This document shows, one piece after another, positions 16,418 through 25,787 of a DNA stretch of 64,000 nucleotides (position 1 is the first letter of the stretch; each line of letters begins with the position of its first letter). The translations under genes were made by a program, and so were the position numbers. The stretch lies in NCBI GenBank assembly GCA_018663505.1, contig JABJQG010000061.1:56195-120194 (forward strand), in the 5' to 3' direction. The notes under the pieces are model-generated. The model was not told where the DNA came from, ran no database searches, and worked only from the letters and a program-made list of their open reading frames with translations. The DNA comes from Pseudobdellovibrionaceae bacterium. Its GTDB lineage: Bacteria; Bdellovibrionota; Bdellovibrionia; Bdellovibrionales; UBA1609.

Positions 16418-17983
16418 TTACTCTTGATACATTTTAAATCTAATTTCCTGTGCTGTTACTTCCATAGCAGAAACAAACTCTTTATATTTATTTGGGTTCT
16501 TGTCTTTGAATTCTTTATTTACTATGACTTGAGCCTGAACAGCAATGGTTTCGATAGAGTCCTCTCCTGTCCAGCCACTTGGTTTTAACGGACCGTAAAT
16601 ATCATTAGGTAGGTCGCCCATCATTAGACTAAACCCACCATTGTCGTCATCAAAGCTTCGATCAGATGCATCCACAAGTTGAAATTCAGCATATTCACCG
16701 GCAGTTTTAGCTTCATTAACAAGGCCCTGTAAGAAAGGAGAGTTAGGACTTGTTACAAAAAAACCACAAGAATTTTCATTATTTCTTACTGAGTCAATGG
16801 TGTCGCTGTTATCCATACTAGCTCTAGAAATAATAAGAGCATCTCCATAATTATCTCTTGTAAGTGATAAACCCTTCATGTCTAAGCTAAGCATAGTGTT
16901 CCACGTTTGCCATGACCCAGATTTGGATCCACCAGGGATATATAGAGTTGTTTTGTTGCTAAAATCACTAATGGTGGTTATTTCAGATTGAGAATTACAG
17001 ATCATATGACCCATTTCTAAGTAGATAAAGTCTACGTTATTACCTTTGTAATCAAAACTAACCACAGGAGCAGCGGGTCCATTGTTTTTTTCCTTATGTA
17101 TTATATCTGCTTGGGCAATCCCAAAATCACAAATACCGCTTTTTACTTTGCCAACAACTTCACCGGAACCAATTGTGGTAACAAGTTTTGCAGTAGTACC
17201 CTTAGGTAAAGAATCAGTGATTACATCCATAGTCCAAGTGTAGTTTCCATCCTGTGACCCACCACATACTGTAATATCATTTTTTTCTGCGGTAGCACTT
17301 TTGGTTTTTTCTGTAGTATCACCAAATTTTTCATCTATTACTTGGTTATGTGCATTTTGTTTCGCTAGAGCCTCTTCTTGCCAAGAATTATTAAATTTTC
17401 TTAAGTACTCTGAAGATACTTCTACAATATCTCCCATGCGACAAGCGTTGCCACTTACGGATTTGCTTTTGGCAAAATATTTTAATATTGTATCGCTATT
17501 TTTAGTTTCATGTTTCAATAATGTGAGAGTTGCATCAAATTGTGGAGTACAGGTTTCGCCACTAACTAAAGATAATTTAAATCCACGTTCGATGGAATCA
17601 GGAGGTGGGACCATGAATATCGCTCCGATTTCATACTCCGAATATCGATCAGGCTCTGTGATAAATAATCTTTGGTTTCGTCTATATTCCGCAGAGTTTT
17701 CATATACTGAATTTCTTCGAGTACTTCTGACTAATAGATATGAAAGATAACGTTGTCTATCAAGCAAATCATATTCAAGTGCTAACAGAGGATCCATCCC
17801 AAGAGAAGGATGTCTATAGCCGATCATAGGATTGTAATAACCATATGTATTTGAACGACCCCATCCGCCATAACTACTTCCAAAATCATCCATATCACTA
17901 ACAACAACTCTATATCTTGTTCCGGCATAGCTACTAGTTTCAAGAGCATTTTTTTCATTAATTCTATTATTTGCTAATCTCAT
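16418..17983 (-). CDS. Periplasmic-binding-protein-like (TAXI/NMT1 type) protein, 3' part of a probable frameshifted gene
   Basis: Residues from about 245 to the end form a type 2 periplasmic-binding fold of the TRAP-TAXI kind: CGGSQDGNYTWTMDVITDSL, GSGEVVGKVKSGICDFGIAQ, then FIYLEMGHMIC. The first 240 residues (Tyr/Gly/Arg-rich near SSYGGWGRSNTYGYYNP) are of unknown type. The ATG at 17983 has no ribosome site and no signal peptide, although the fold is periplasmic. The same frame stays open 78 codons upstream to 18217 with no start codon, where it abuts the signal-peptide ORF 18216-18461 in the next frame. The functional product is probably a 680-residue exported protein made by joining the two. 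Confidence 0.7.
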   Translation of the reverse strand: MRLANNRINEKNALETSSYAGTRYRVVVSDMDDFGSSYGGWGRSNTYGYYNPMIGYRHPSLGMDPLLALEYDLLDRQRYLSYLLVRSTRRNSVYENSAEYRRNQRLFITEPDRYSEYEIGAIFMVPPPDSIERGFKLSLVSGETCTPQFDATLTLLKHETKNSDTILKYFAKSKSVSGNACRMGDIVEVSSEYLRKFNNSWQEEALAKQNAHNQVIDEKFGDTTEKTKSATAEKNDITVCGGSQDGNYTWTMDVITDSLPKGTTAKLVTTIGSGEVVGKVKSGICDFGIAQADIIHKEKNNGPAAPVVSFDYKGNNVDFIYLEMGHMICNSQSEITTISDFSNKTTLYIPGGSKSGSWQTWNTMLSLDMKGLSLTRDNYGDALIISRASMDNSDTIDSVRNNENSCGFFVTSPNSPFLQGLVNEAKTAGEYAEFQLVDASDRSFDDDNGGFSLMMGDLPNDIYGPLKPSGWTGEDSIETIAVQAQVIVNKEFKDKNPNKYKEFVSAMEVTAQEIRFKMYQE

Positions 17984-18215
17984 AGATTTAGGGGTTTTGT
18001 GTATTTTCCCATTTTTGTCTTTGTAGGTTTTGCTGTAGTTACGGTTTTTCCCTTTTAAGGCGGCTGTTTCATTTAATTTCTGATTTTTAGTGAAGGAACT
18101 ATCTCTAGTTGATTTAGACTTATACCTTTGTCTACTGTTGGTGGGTTTCTTAGTATCTCTGCCTCCATACTGGGAGCCTCTTTTAGAGGCATCGTCATAT
18201 CTAGCTTTCTTTTTG

Positions 18216-18461
18216 TCATTTGTTTGTTATTTTGCCTGTGGCATAAGCACTGGTGCGAATACCAAAGTTTGAGCTTGTCTGACTAGTCTTTTTGTTCTTC
18301 TTTTTCGATTTTTTAATTATTTTCTTTTTTTTCTTAACTTTCTTAACTTTCTTATGTCCTCTGCTACCTTTTTTGGCAAAGCTTTCTTGAGAGAACAACC
18401 CAATGGAAGTGAACATAAGGGCAACTAACCCTATTGTGATGAACTTTAAAATTTTACTCAT
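18216..18461 (-). CDS. Signal peptide and lysine-rich linker, 5' part of the frameshifted gene
   Basis: This 81-residue frame has a strong ribosome site (AGGAG) and a textbook signal peptide (FITIGLVALMFTSIGLFSQESFA, cleavage before KKG). It is followed by a very basic low-complexity region (KKVKKVKKKKKIIKKSKKKN) and ends at TGA 18218-18216. The stop sits in the sequence AAA-TGA-C. Skipping the T there continues as GAC-AAA-AAG into the long downstream frame, which is also Lys/Arg/Ser-rich at first. Alone it would be a tiny secreted basic peptide; joined, it supplies the export signal that the downstream protein lacks. Confidence 0.65.
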   Translation of the reverse strand: MSKILKFITIGLVALMFTSIGLFSQESFAKKGSRGHKKVKKVKKKKKIIKKSKKKNKKTSQTSSNFGIRTSAYATGKITNK

Positions 18462-18877
18462 TATGATTACTCCTGTACATTGGGTTTGTTGAAAAGCCTA
18501 ATTGTTATTAGTATGACCATTTCAAAAATTACGAATTGAGACCCGTCTTTACAGGTATGGCCTTTCAATAATTTTAGCGACTTAGTATAATTCAACAACA
18601 ATATCTTTCACAAATTATGCCAGTAAAAAAACACCTGAGCTTCATTATATTCAGTTTTTAGATTGATGATATGTCTAAGTATATGCGTAAATTGTCACTA
18701 TAGATTTGAATTTAAAGCATAGACCCGTTGAATATTTTAAAGGCAAATACTACCACAAGAGCGGTTGAAGAGCTTTTAGGATCATAATTCTATTTAGAGT
18801 TATGGGTGGAAAGTAAAGGGTTGGGCAAAAAGTGATTTGGTATTAAATCGTTCTTAAAACTAGAGAACTACTTGTAC
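18462..18877. other. Intergenic stretch without recognisable gene
   Basis: The 416 bases between the signal-peptide ORF and the DKNYY lipoprotein hold no open frame with a start and ribosome site on either strand, no RNA gene I can fold, and no copy of the repeats found elsewhere in the window. The promoter of the minus-strand gene ending at 18216 should lie in the first 100 bases. Confidence 0.5.
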
Positions 18878-21523
18878 TTAATAGTCATCTAAATTAATTG
18901 TATCAGGGTGTACATCTGGTATAGCAACTCCATTTAGAAAAACTTGATCATTATCTCTAAATAATTTCTTACTTAAAGAAAGGACTGCAAAACTATTAGA
19001 ATCGGCATTAATAACCAACTGACCTTTATAGTGAACACTGTCTGAATCTTTAAGGTACCCTAAAGGCAAAAGAGTGACATTGTTTACATTAAGATCAATA
19101 ACCACAGCTATATTTGCAGAGCTATATGAATAAGTGTAGTAGTAAATATTGGTGTTGTCCTTCATATAGTTGGTAGTAAACAACTCGAGGCTTGCAGGAT
19201 CAGCAATGCCTGTGATTACTACAGACTTATAATAAAGAAAATTATCATCTTTTACATAATCATAAATTAACTTCCTAAGAGTTAGTGGTGCTGCTCCAGG
19301 CACAAGCGCCCCTCTGTAATACAAATTAGTATTGTCATAGGCATAGTTTACAGCCTTATAAAATATTTTAAACTCAGAAGCGTTGATTCCAGAGATTTCA
19401 GTATTTTGAAAATAAACAGAGTCTGTATCTTTAACATAACTCCCATACCAGTATAAGTTGGCATCATTTGGATCTATATTATCGAGTAAGGTTCCGTAAT
19501 AAAACAACTGTGTATCTGTTGTTGTAAACGCACTATTGAGAATATGGAAGTTTGAGCTACTAAATCCAGAAACTAAAACGCCATCTTTGTAGATAGAGGT
19601 TGCATCACTAGCATAACGGTTGCCAAGATCTTTAAAAGTCGCAGGATCTGCACCCACAACAGGATCATGTTCAAAATATACTGTAGAGTTATCACGACTG
19701 TATTTGCTTGAAATAATTTGAAAAGTACTAGGATCAGCATTCGCAATGATAAGACCACTGCCGGATGAGTAGGGTTTGTAATAAACAAGAGCGTTGTCCT
19801 TAGCATAACCACTACCAATAAGCTCAAAGCTACCTGGATGAGACCCGGTCACAGGACGTAAAGAATACTGTACTGAATTATTATCTTTTGTGACACTTCT
19901 GTCGCCAACAAACTCAACGGAGTTTGCATCTATATCTGTAAGAACATCACCACTCTCTGTATAAACAACACCTTCTAATTTAAAGTAGTCTTCTGTTATT
20001 AGAGAAAACGTTGAAGAGTTAAAGTTTAAAAGGGCTAGCTTCTCTGATGCAGAATCCCAAACATTAAACATTCTATTTTTATCATAGCCTAAATATGTGG
20101 AAGCAGCTTTAAATGTTAAAGCATCTGCACCTTCAATAACTTGATCACTTTCAAAAACGTGGTTTTCGTCCTTCATATAGTAATTCCCTAAGATTTGAAT
20201 TGTCTCTGGGTTTGCCCCTACTAATTCTCGACGATTGTGGTAGATACGAAATTTATCGCGAGATAACCTATAATTAATCACTTCAAAACTCTCAGCATGT
20301 GCACAAAGAACTTCAAAGCCTTTTTGAAAAACTCTATCTCCAGCAAGCACCACTTCACCGAATCCTGAAACTATATTGGTTCCAAATTCAGCAAGGGCAC
20401 TTCCGTTTTTATAATAAATATTAATATCGTCTTTAAAATAATCAGACTCTCCTATTTTTTCAAAGCTAGCCGCCGCATCATTTAGGAATAAATTTGTAAG
20501 AAAATAAACATTTGTTTTATCTTTGGACCAACCGTTACCTAAATTGATAAACTCTATGGAGTTTAGTCCATAGATTAACTCCCCATTATAGTACACATTA
20601 TTTTTGTCCTTAATAAAATGTCCATCAGAAGAAAGTGTGGCCATATCAAAATTAGCAACAATGTTACCTTGATATAATACCTGTGTGCTTGTTTTATAAT
20701 ACCTAGAGCCCTCACTCAAAGGGACTAATTCAGCTGGATTTACTCCCGCTAATTTTAAAGTGTAGAAATAGGCATCGGTTCCATAAGCATAATAATTATC
20801 TCCTAATGACGTAAATCCACTGCTTGAAAATGCTGTTTTAGAGCCATTATAATAAACAGAGGTAGAGTCTTTGGCGTGTAGACCATAAATATAACTAAAT
20901 GATGCGAGGTCTGCATCTTGAACAATTCTTTCACTATAAAACACATGAGCACTATCCTTTGCGTACTTGCCTCCTAAAGCCACAAAGCTAGCCGCATGAG
21001 CTTGTGCAACTAGGTTGGGCAGAACATATGAGGCACTACTGTTTGCATATAGAGTGTATGCATTATTGACATCTTTAGAGTAGTTTTCATTAAGTATTTG
21101 AAAACTAGCTACATCCGCCTGCGTGAACCGATTTCCGTTGAAATACACATGGTGCTTATCTTTTATAAAGTTTAAATCTAAAAATTCTAAACTACATGGG
21201 TCTATGCCTACAATGAGATCTGTATAATGATAAACAGAGTCATCTGTAATGCTATATGTTTCAGAAAATTGTTCTGGAACAACTACATTTGGGCACAAGG
21301 AGGGGGGGATATATTGTGATAAAGGTTTAGAAATATCTTTAGCATACAAAGCTTCACAACCAGGCTGACTAATACCTAATTCCTCCTGAATGGTAGGCTC
21401 CGTTGGCGTATCAGGATCTGTAGGGGTGGATCTTTTGCTGCCACCACCACCGGAACAGTTTTGAAATAAAGGCAGTAAGCTAGTGACAATTATCAATGTA
21501 GAAAAAATTTTAACAAACCTCAT
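18878..21523 (-). CDS. Very large DKNYY-repeat lipoprotein
   Basis: The 881-residue lipoprotein has the signal IIVTSLLPLFQNC with lipidated Cys and a glycine-rich start (SGGGGSKR). More than twenty tandem repeats of about 35 residues follow, each built round the pattern 'D-[KNS]-x-x-[VI]-[YF]-Y-x-G ... GADPxTFxxLGxxYxKD', the DKNYY repeat. Clear units include DKNNVYYNGELI, DSTSVYYNGSKT and DNTNLYYRGALV. DKNYY proteins are thought to be surface or periplasmic, with no established function; most examples have only a few repeats. The ATG is preceded by GGGG. A scaffold or adhesive surface role is inference from repetition and lipidation. Confidence 0.88.
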   Translation of the reverse strand: MRFVKIFSTLIIVTSLLPLFQNCSGGGGSKRSTPTDPDTPTEPTIQEELGISQPGCEALYAKDISKPLSQYIPPSLCPNVVVPEQFSETYSITDDSVYHYTDLIVGIDPCSLEFLDLNFIKDKHHVYFNGNRFTQADVASFQILNENYSKDVNNAYTLYANSSASYVLPNLVAQAHAASFVALGGKYAKDSAHVFYSERIVQDADLASFSYIYGLHAKDSTSVYYNGSKTAFSSSGFTSLGDNYYAYGTDAYFYTLKLAGVNPAELVPLSEGSRYYKTSTQVLYQGNIVANFDMATLSSDGHFIKDKNNVYYNGELIYGLNSIEFINLGNGWSKDKTNVYFLTNLFLNDAAASFEKIGESDYFKDDINIYYKNGSALAEFGTNIVSGFGEVVLAGDRVFQKGFEVLCAHAESFEVINYRLSRDKFRIYHNRRELVGANPETIQILGNYYMKDENHVFESDQVIEGADALTFKAASTYLGYDKNRMFNVWDSASEKLALLNFNSSTFSLITEDYFKLEGVVYTESGDVLTDIDANSVEFVGDRSVTKDNNSVQYSLRPVTGSHPGSFELIGSGYAKDNALVYYKPYSSGSGLIIANADPSTFQIISSKYSRDNSTVYFEHDPVVGADPATFKDLGNRYASDATSIYKDGVLVSGFSSSNFHILNSAFTTTDTQLFYYGTLLDNIDPNDANLYWYGSYVKDTDSVYFQNTEISGINASEFKIFYKAVNYAYDNTNLYYRGALVPGAAPLTLRKLIYDYVKDDNFLYYKSVVITGIADPASLELFTTNYMKDNTNIYYYTYSYSSANIAVVIDLNVNNVTLLPLGYLKDSDSVHYKGQLVINADSNSFAVLSLSKKLFRDNDQVFLNGVAIPDVHPDTINLDDY

Positions 21524-21683
21524 AACAACCCCATTTGATAATTATACTTATGATATTGTCGGTGTTTCTTAAATTTATATGATACCTAATTCATAAGTCA
21601 TGTTAGATACTAGCTAAAGGAACGTACAAGATACTAATAATAATATCATAAATAATTTTACCTAGGATTACAAAAAGCATATA

Positions 21684-21700
21684 TGTTTCATTTTGAAACA
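21684..21700. promoter_or_regulatory. Palindrome in the divergent promoter region
   Basis: TGTTTCA-TTT-TGAAACA is a perfect 7-bp inverted repeat with a 3-base spacer. It lies in the 326-bp region between the divergent DKNYY lipoprotein and histidine kinase genes. A second half-site TGTTTCA occurs at about 21740. It could be an operator. Nothing else recognisable lies in 21524-21849. Confidence 0.35.
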
Positions 21701-21849
21701 CTTAAATATTGTGAATAATGACCTCAGACAATATATAATGTTTCAGAAAGACTGTATTGTTCTGACTCATAAGGGTGATTATTATAAGATTTATTCACTA
21801 CTAGTTGTATTAACTTTAAAAAGCATAATATTTTTCCGATAACCCATAT

Positions 21850-22875
21850 ATGAATATGAGCGGAAAAAATTGTGGATATAGATACCTAATCTTTGGTGTA
21901 CTGTTTGGAGCATCCTTTCCAATTTTCGCGACTTTAGTTATCTCTCATACTGAGGGGGTGTCCTTCATGGAAGCTCACCATCAGAATTACTTACTTTGGA
22001 TCATCGATTTAGCACCATTTGTATTAGGGGTTGTATTTTACTTTATAGGTATAAAACGTGGTGAGATTATAGAACTGAATAATAAACTAAAAGGAAGGGT
22101 TGAAGAGGGGGAAGAAGCTCTTTTAGAGACTCAAGAAGCTTTAGTTCATTCGGCAAGGTTATCGGCCTTAGGGGAGATGTCAGCTGGTATTGCTCATGAA
22201 ATAAATAACCCCCTTGCTATAATAGGCGGCTATGTAATAAAAATTAATAAAATGATTAAAGAAGAAACAGTAGATAATAAAGTTTTAAAATTTTGTGTTG
22301 AAAAACAACAAAAATCTCTAAATCGTATTCAAAAAATAGTGAGCTCCTTAAGGAAGGCCTCTAAAGATGGAGAGGCCGATCCATTTGAGATTGTAAATGT
22401 TAAAGATATGGTTGATGAGGCCATGGAGTTTGGTGAAGCTCGGTTACGTAATCATGACATTAGTTTCTCCATAGAAAACGCTTCTGAGGATATTGAAATC
22501 GAGGGACAGTTTGTCCAGCTCACGCAAGTGATATTGAATTTAGTGAATAACGCCCATGACGCCATTTTTGAAATGCCTGGGGATAAATGGATTAAATTAG
22601 TAATTGAAGATGCTGGTGAAGATGTTTTAATCACCCTAAGAGATAGTGGTTTAGGAATTCCTGAGGATATTGCAGAAAAGATATTAGAGCCTTTTTTTAC
22701 CACTAAAGCCGTTGGTTCGGGTACGGGACTTGGTTTGAGTTTATGTAACGGTATTATTATGAAGCATCAGGGAGAAATTAAGTTAAACCCTGAGTGTGTA
22801 AATACAGAGTTTATTATTCGCCTTCCTAAAAAACAAAAAACAGCTGAGGATAAAGCTTACAGCAGGGCGAGTTAG
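21850..22875 (+). CDS. Membrane-bound sensor histidine kinase (orphan)
   Basis: The 341 residues comprise two membrane segments ([20 protein letters not shown] and [20 protein letters not shown]) with only a short loop between them. A coiled linker, the HisKA phosphoacceptor [17 protein letters not shown], and the ATPase boxes N ([10 protein letters not shown]), G1 (DSGLGIP), F (FFTTK) and G2 (GTGLGLS) follow. The lack of a sizeable periplasmic domain suggests it senses the membrane or a partner. No response regulator gene is adjacent. No ribosome site is obvious; ATG codons at 21850 and 21856 are both possible. Confidence 0.9.
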   Translation: MNMSGKNCGYRYLIFGVLFGASFPIFATLVISHTEGVSFMEAHHQNYLLWIIDLAPFVLGVVFYFIGIKRGEIIELNNKLKGRVEEGEEALLETQEALVHSARLSALGEMSAGIAHEINNPLAIIGGYVIKINKMIKEETVDNKVLKFCVEKQQKSLNRIQKIVSSLRKASKDGEADPFEIVNVKDMVDEAMEFGEARLRNHDISFSIENASEDIEIEGQFVQLTQVILNLVNNAHDAIFEMPGDKWIKLVIEDAGEDVLITLRDSGLGIPEDIAEKILEPFFTTKAVGSGTGLGLSLCNGIIMKHQGEIKLNPECVNTEFIIRLPKKQKTAEDKAYSRAS

Positions 22876-23144
22876 ACACCGACTTTATCCATGTGCATCA
22901 TTAAATCATTAAGGAAATCAAAAAAATCCTCCTATTTTTGGACAGATCTCGTATGTTTATAATAATTTGTCCCACTTCTTTCTAAATTTCAGACATTGTC
23001 CTCAAAGTATTGTAATCACTACAAAAACTGATTGTGCTTTTTTCAAAACTCTCCTATTTCTTTCTTCAAGCAACAAACAAATTAATGAAATTTATTTAAA
23101 ATAATTAGTATTTTAATAAACAAAACAAAACATAGGGGAAAACA

Positions 23145-23615
23145 ATGAAAAACTTATTAATCGCAGTATCAGTATTATTCGCAGCTTCAGCTTTCGCAAA
23201 AGTGAACAAAGGCAGCTCTTGGAAACAAATTAAATCAGATTTTTCTGTAATTGCAGACGCTCCACAAGTGGCTTTTGCTGGAAACGCTTCTACACATTAT
23301 GTGTCTGTATTAAAAGTATGTCAGTCTGGTTCTAACGAACTAAGAACGGCAAGCAAAGTACAGTTGTCAAAATGGGTTGGCTCTGGTGAGCAAGAAGTTT
23401 TAGTTGATGCTGGTAAAGCATACCTTTACACCTCTAAGACTTATGTTAAAGAATATTGCACTAAAAAAAGTTGTGATTGGGGAGAAGGAGAAAAAGTTGT
23501 TCAATCTTACCCTTCTAACTACATGATTAGTGTTTTAGAAAATAGTAACAATGAAAAAGGTAATGACGAAGTTGCTTTTTCAAAAGGTTACAGCATCCGT
23601 TCTTGCGGTAAATAA
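23145..23615 (+). CDS. Small exported protein of unknown function
   Basis: The 156-residue product has a clean signal peptide (LLIAVSVLFAASAFA, cleavage before KVNKG). The mature part is beta-rich with four Cys (LKVCQSG, KEYCTKKSCDWG, IRSCGK) that may form two disulfides. The ribosome site AGGGGAAAA is good and a strong intrinsic terminator follows, so it is a self-contained, perhaps highly expressed unit. No family recognised. Confidence 0.75.
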   Translation: MKNLLIAVSVLFAASAFAKVNKGSSWKQIKSDFSVIADAPQVAFAGNASTHYVSVLKVCQSGSNELRTASKVQLSKWVGSGEQEVLVDAGKAYLYTSKTYVKEYCTKKSCDWGEGEKVVQSYPSNYMISVLENSNNEKGNDEVAFSKGYSIRSCGK

Positions 23616-23643
23616 TTAATACTACCCAATTAGTATTATTATT

Positions 23644-23673
23644 AAAAAGGAGATCTTAGGATCTCCTTTTTTT
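23644..23673 (+). terminator. Intrinsic terminator
   Basis: A perfect 7-bp stem GGAGATC/GATCTCC with TTAG loop, flanked by an A-run on the left and seven T on the right, 28 bases after the stop of the 23145-23615 gene. It would also act in reverse. The remaining 280 bases to recQ contain an open minus-strand frame (23656-23967), which I regard as spurious. Confidence 0.9.
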
Positions 23674-23951
23674 ATTTGTAGTCCTATAAATGGCAATATG
23701 TGATTTATGAATGAGAGTTTTATAGGTAAAAAGGGAATCATTGAGGGGAGCTGCTATAACTCTAAATATCCGGAGCTCCGGACAGAGCCTATGAAGGGAG
23801 TTCAATGCGTACTTAGTATCTATACTTTTGCTAGGTAAATCAGCATGAATTATTTTGATTTTAAAATTCAAACGAGAGTGATTATTTTTTTCTAACATTT
23901 TCCCAAATTTCCTTATCCAATTGTTTAAGTATATGCTAAAAATAGCATCAT

Positions 23952-25787
23952 ATGGGCACGTCTTCACAACATGAAATTGATCAAAATAAAGTCAGTGGTA
24001 TTCTCAAAGAAACCTTTGGTTTTGATGAATTTAGATTTGAACAAAAAAATGTAATTCAATCCATATTACAACAACAGGACACATTGGCCATTATGCCAAC
24101 AGGTGGTGGTAAGTCACTCTGCTACCAGTTGCCAGCACTTTATTTTGATGGTTTGACCGTTGTTATTTCTCCATTGATTTCTCTTATGCATGATCAGGTG
24201 AGTAATTTAAAGCAACATAATATAGATGCGGAGTTTTTAAACTCATCGTTAGGTATGGCTCAAAAGCGAGATATAGAAGAGAGACTCATTCAAGGTAAAA
24301 TCAAGTTACTTTATATTGCACCTGAGGGCATATTAAACTCTTACATTATGAATATGCTAAAAAACATGAAGATATCTTGTTTTGCCATAGATGAGGCTCA
24401 TTGTGTTTCTCAGTGGGGCCATGAATTTAGGAAAGATTATACTCGCTTAAATGAATTAAAAGAATATTTTCCAAATGTACCCACTATTGCCTTAACCGCC
24501 ACTGCAGATAAAAAAACTAGAGAAGATATTTGTCAGCAACTGTCCTTAAATAATCCCAATATTTATATTTCAACTTTTGATCGTCCAAATATTAGATATG
24601 CTATTTACGAAAGAAAAAATGAAATTCGTCAGTTAGATCAGTTTATAAAATTAAACCATCCAACAGATGTGGGTATTGTTTACTGCCTTTCTCGAAAAAA
24701 AGTAGAAAAAGTGGCTGAGGACCTGACAGAATTAGGTTATGCCGCTCATGCCTACCATGCCGGTCTTAGCCCTCAGCGCAGGATGGCAGTGCAAGAAAAA
24801 TTTAATAAGGATGACCATATAATTATTGTGGCCACCATTGCCTTTGGTATGGGTATTGACCGTCCAGATGTAAGGTATGTGGCTCATTTGGATTTGCCTA
24901 AAAGTATTGAAAGTTATTATCAGGAAACAGGTCGTGCGGGTCGCGATGGCGAACCATCCAATGCTTGGATGATGTATGGTCTTCAAGATGTGGTTAAACT
25001 GAACCAAATGTTAGAGCTCACGGATGCCGACGATCAATATAAAAGAAATGCTAAAATAAAACTAGATGCTATGTTGTCACTGTCGGAAAGTTTACAGTGT
25101 CGACGTAAAATTTTGTTAAACTATTTTGGTCAAGAAGCGCCAGATACTTGTGATAACTGTGACGCTTGTTTAGAGCCTCAAGAAACTTGGGACGCAACCA
25201 TAGAATCTCAAAAGTTAATGTCCACAATTTATCGCACAGGACAGATATTTGGTTCTTCATATTTAATTCAGGTTTTAAGAGGCAGTGCAAATGCTAAAAT
25301 TTTAGAGCGAGGTCACGATAAGTTAAGTGTCTATGGTATAGGTAAGGACTTAAGTGGACCTCAGTGGAACAGTGTGATTAGGCAACTGTTAAGTTTGAAA
25401 TATATTTGTATTAAAAACTGGGAGTATCGCAGCTTGGCTTTAACTCCACAATCCAGCTCCGTTTTGAAATCAAAAGAAAAACTGACCCTCAGAAAGCTTA
25501 AAGAACAAAAAGTATCAAGTAAGGGGATTAGTAAAAAGAAAAAAGCTAAAAACTTTGATCACAAACATCCTGATTTATTTGAAAAATTAAGGGTTTTAAG
25601 ACGTTCCATCGCTGATGAAAATAAAATTCCACCATTTATGGTGTTTAGTGATAAAACCTTGCATGATATGTGCCTCATTTATCCTAGAAACCCAGATGAT
25701 ATGATGATGGTTCATGGTATTGGTGCAAGTAAGTTGGAAAAATATGGAGATGTATTTTTAAATGAAATTAGTTCGTACAGACAGTAA
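23952..25787 (+). CDS. recQ: ATP-dependent DNA helicase RecQ
   Basis: RecQ is a 3'-5' helicase for recombinational repair. The 611 residues contain motif 0 (FGFDEFRFEQ), Walker A MPTGGGKSLCYQLP, DEAHCVSQWGHEFR, motif III LTATAD, and motif VI QETGRAGRDG. Then comes the RQC zinc site (CRRKILLNYFG, CDNCDAC) and a C-terminal HRDC domain (ending MMMVHGIGASKLEKYG). The length matches E. coli RecQ. There is no clear ribosome site; a small hairpin ATGCTA-AAAA-TAGCAT (23933-23948) sits just before the ATG, where it could limit initiation. It overlaps the next gene by 26 bases. Confidence 0.96.
   Translation: MGTSSQHEIDQNKVSGILKETFGFDEFRFEQKNVIQSILQQQDTLAIMPTGGGKSLCYQLPALYFDGLTVVISPLISLMHDQVSNLKQHNIDAEFLNSSLGMAQKRDIEERLIQGKIKLLYIAPEGILNSYIMNMLKNMKISCFAIDEAHCVSQWGHEFRKDYTRLNELKEYFPNVPTIALTATADKKTREDICQQLSLNNPNIYISTFDRPNIRYAIYERKNEIRQLDQFIKLNHPTDVGIVYCLSRKKVEKVAEDLTELGYAAHAYHAGLSPQRRMAVQEKFNKDDHIIIVATIAFGMGIDRPDVRYVAHLDLPKSIESYYQETGRAGRDGEPSNAWMMYGLQDVVKLNQMLELTDADDQYKRNAKIKLDAMLSLSESLQCRRKILLNYFGQEAPDTCDNCDACLEPQETWDATIESQKLMSTIYRTGQIFGSSYLIQVLRGSANAKILERGHDKLSVYGIGKDLSGPQWNSVIRQLLSLKYICIKNWEYRSLALTPQSSSVLKSKEKLTLRKLKEQKVSSKGISKKKKAKNFDHKHPDLFEKLRVLRRSIADENKIPPFMVFSDKTLHDMCLIYPRNPDDMMMVHGIGASKLEKYGDVFLNEISSYRQ

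Noticed and set aside
23656..23967. 103-codon minus-strand frame between the exported protein gene and recQ
   Set aside because: It ends inside the intrinsic terminator, overlaps the recQ start, and has no ribosome site or family resemblance.
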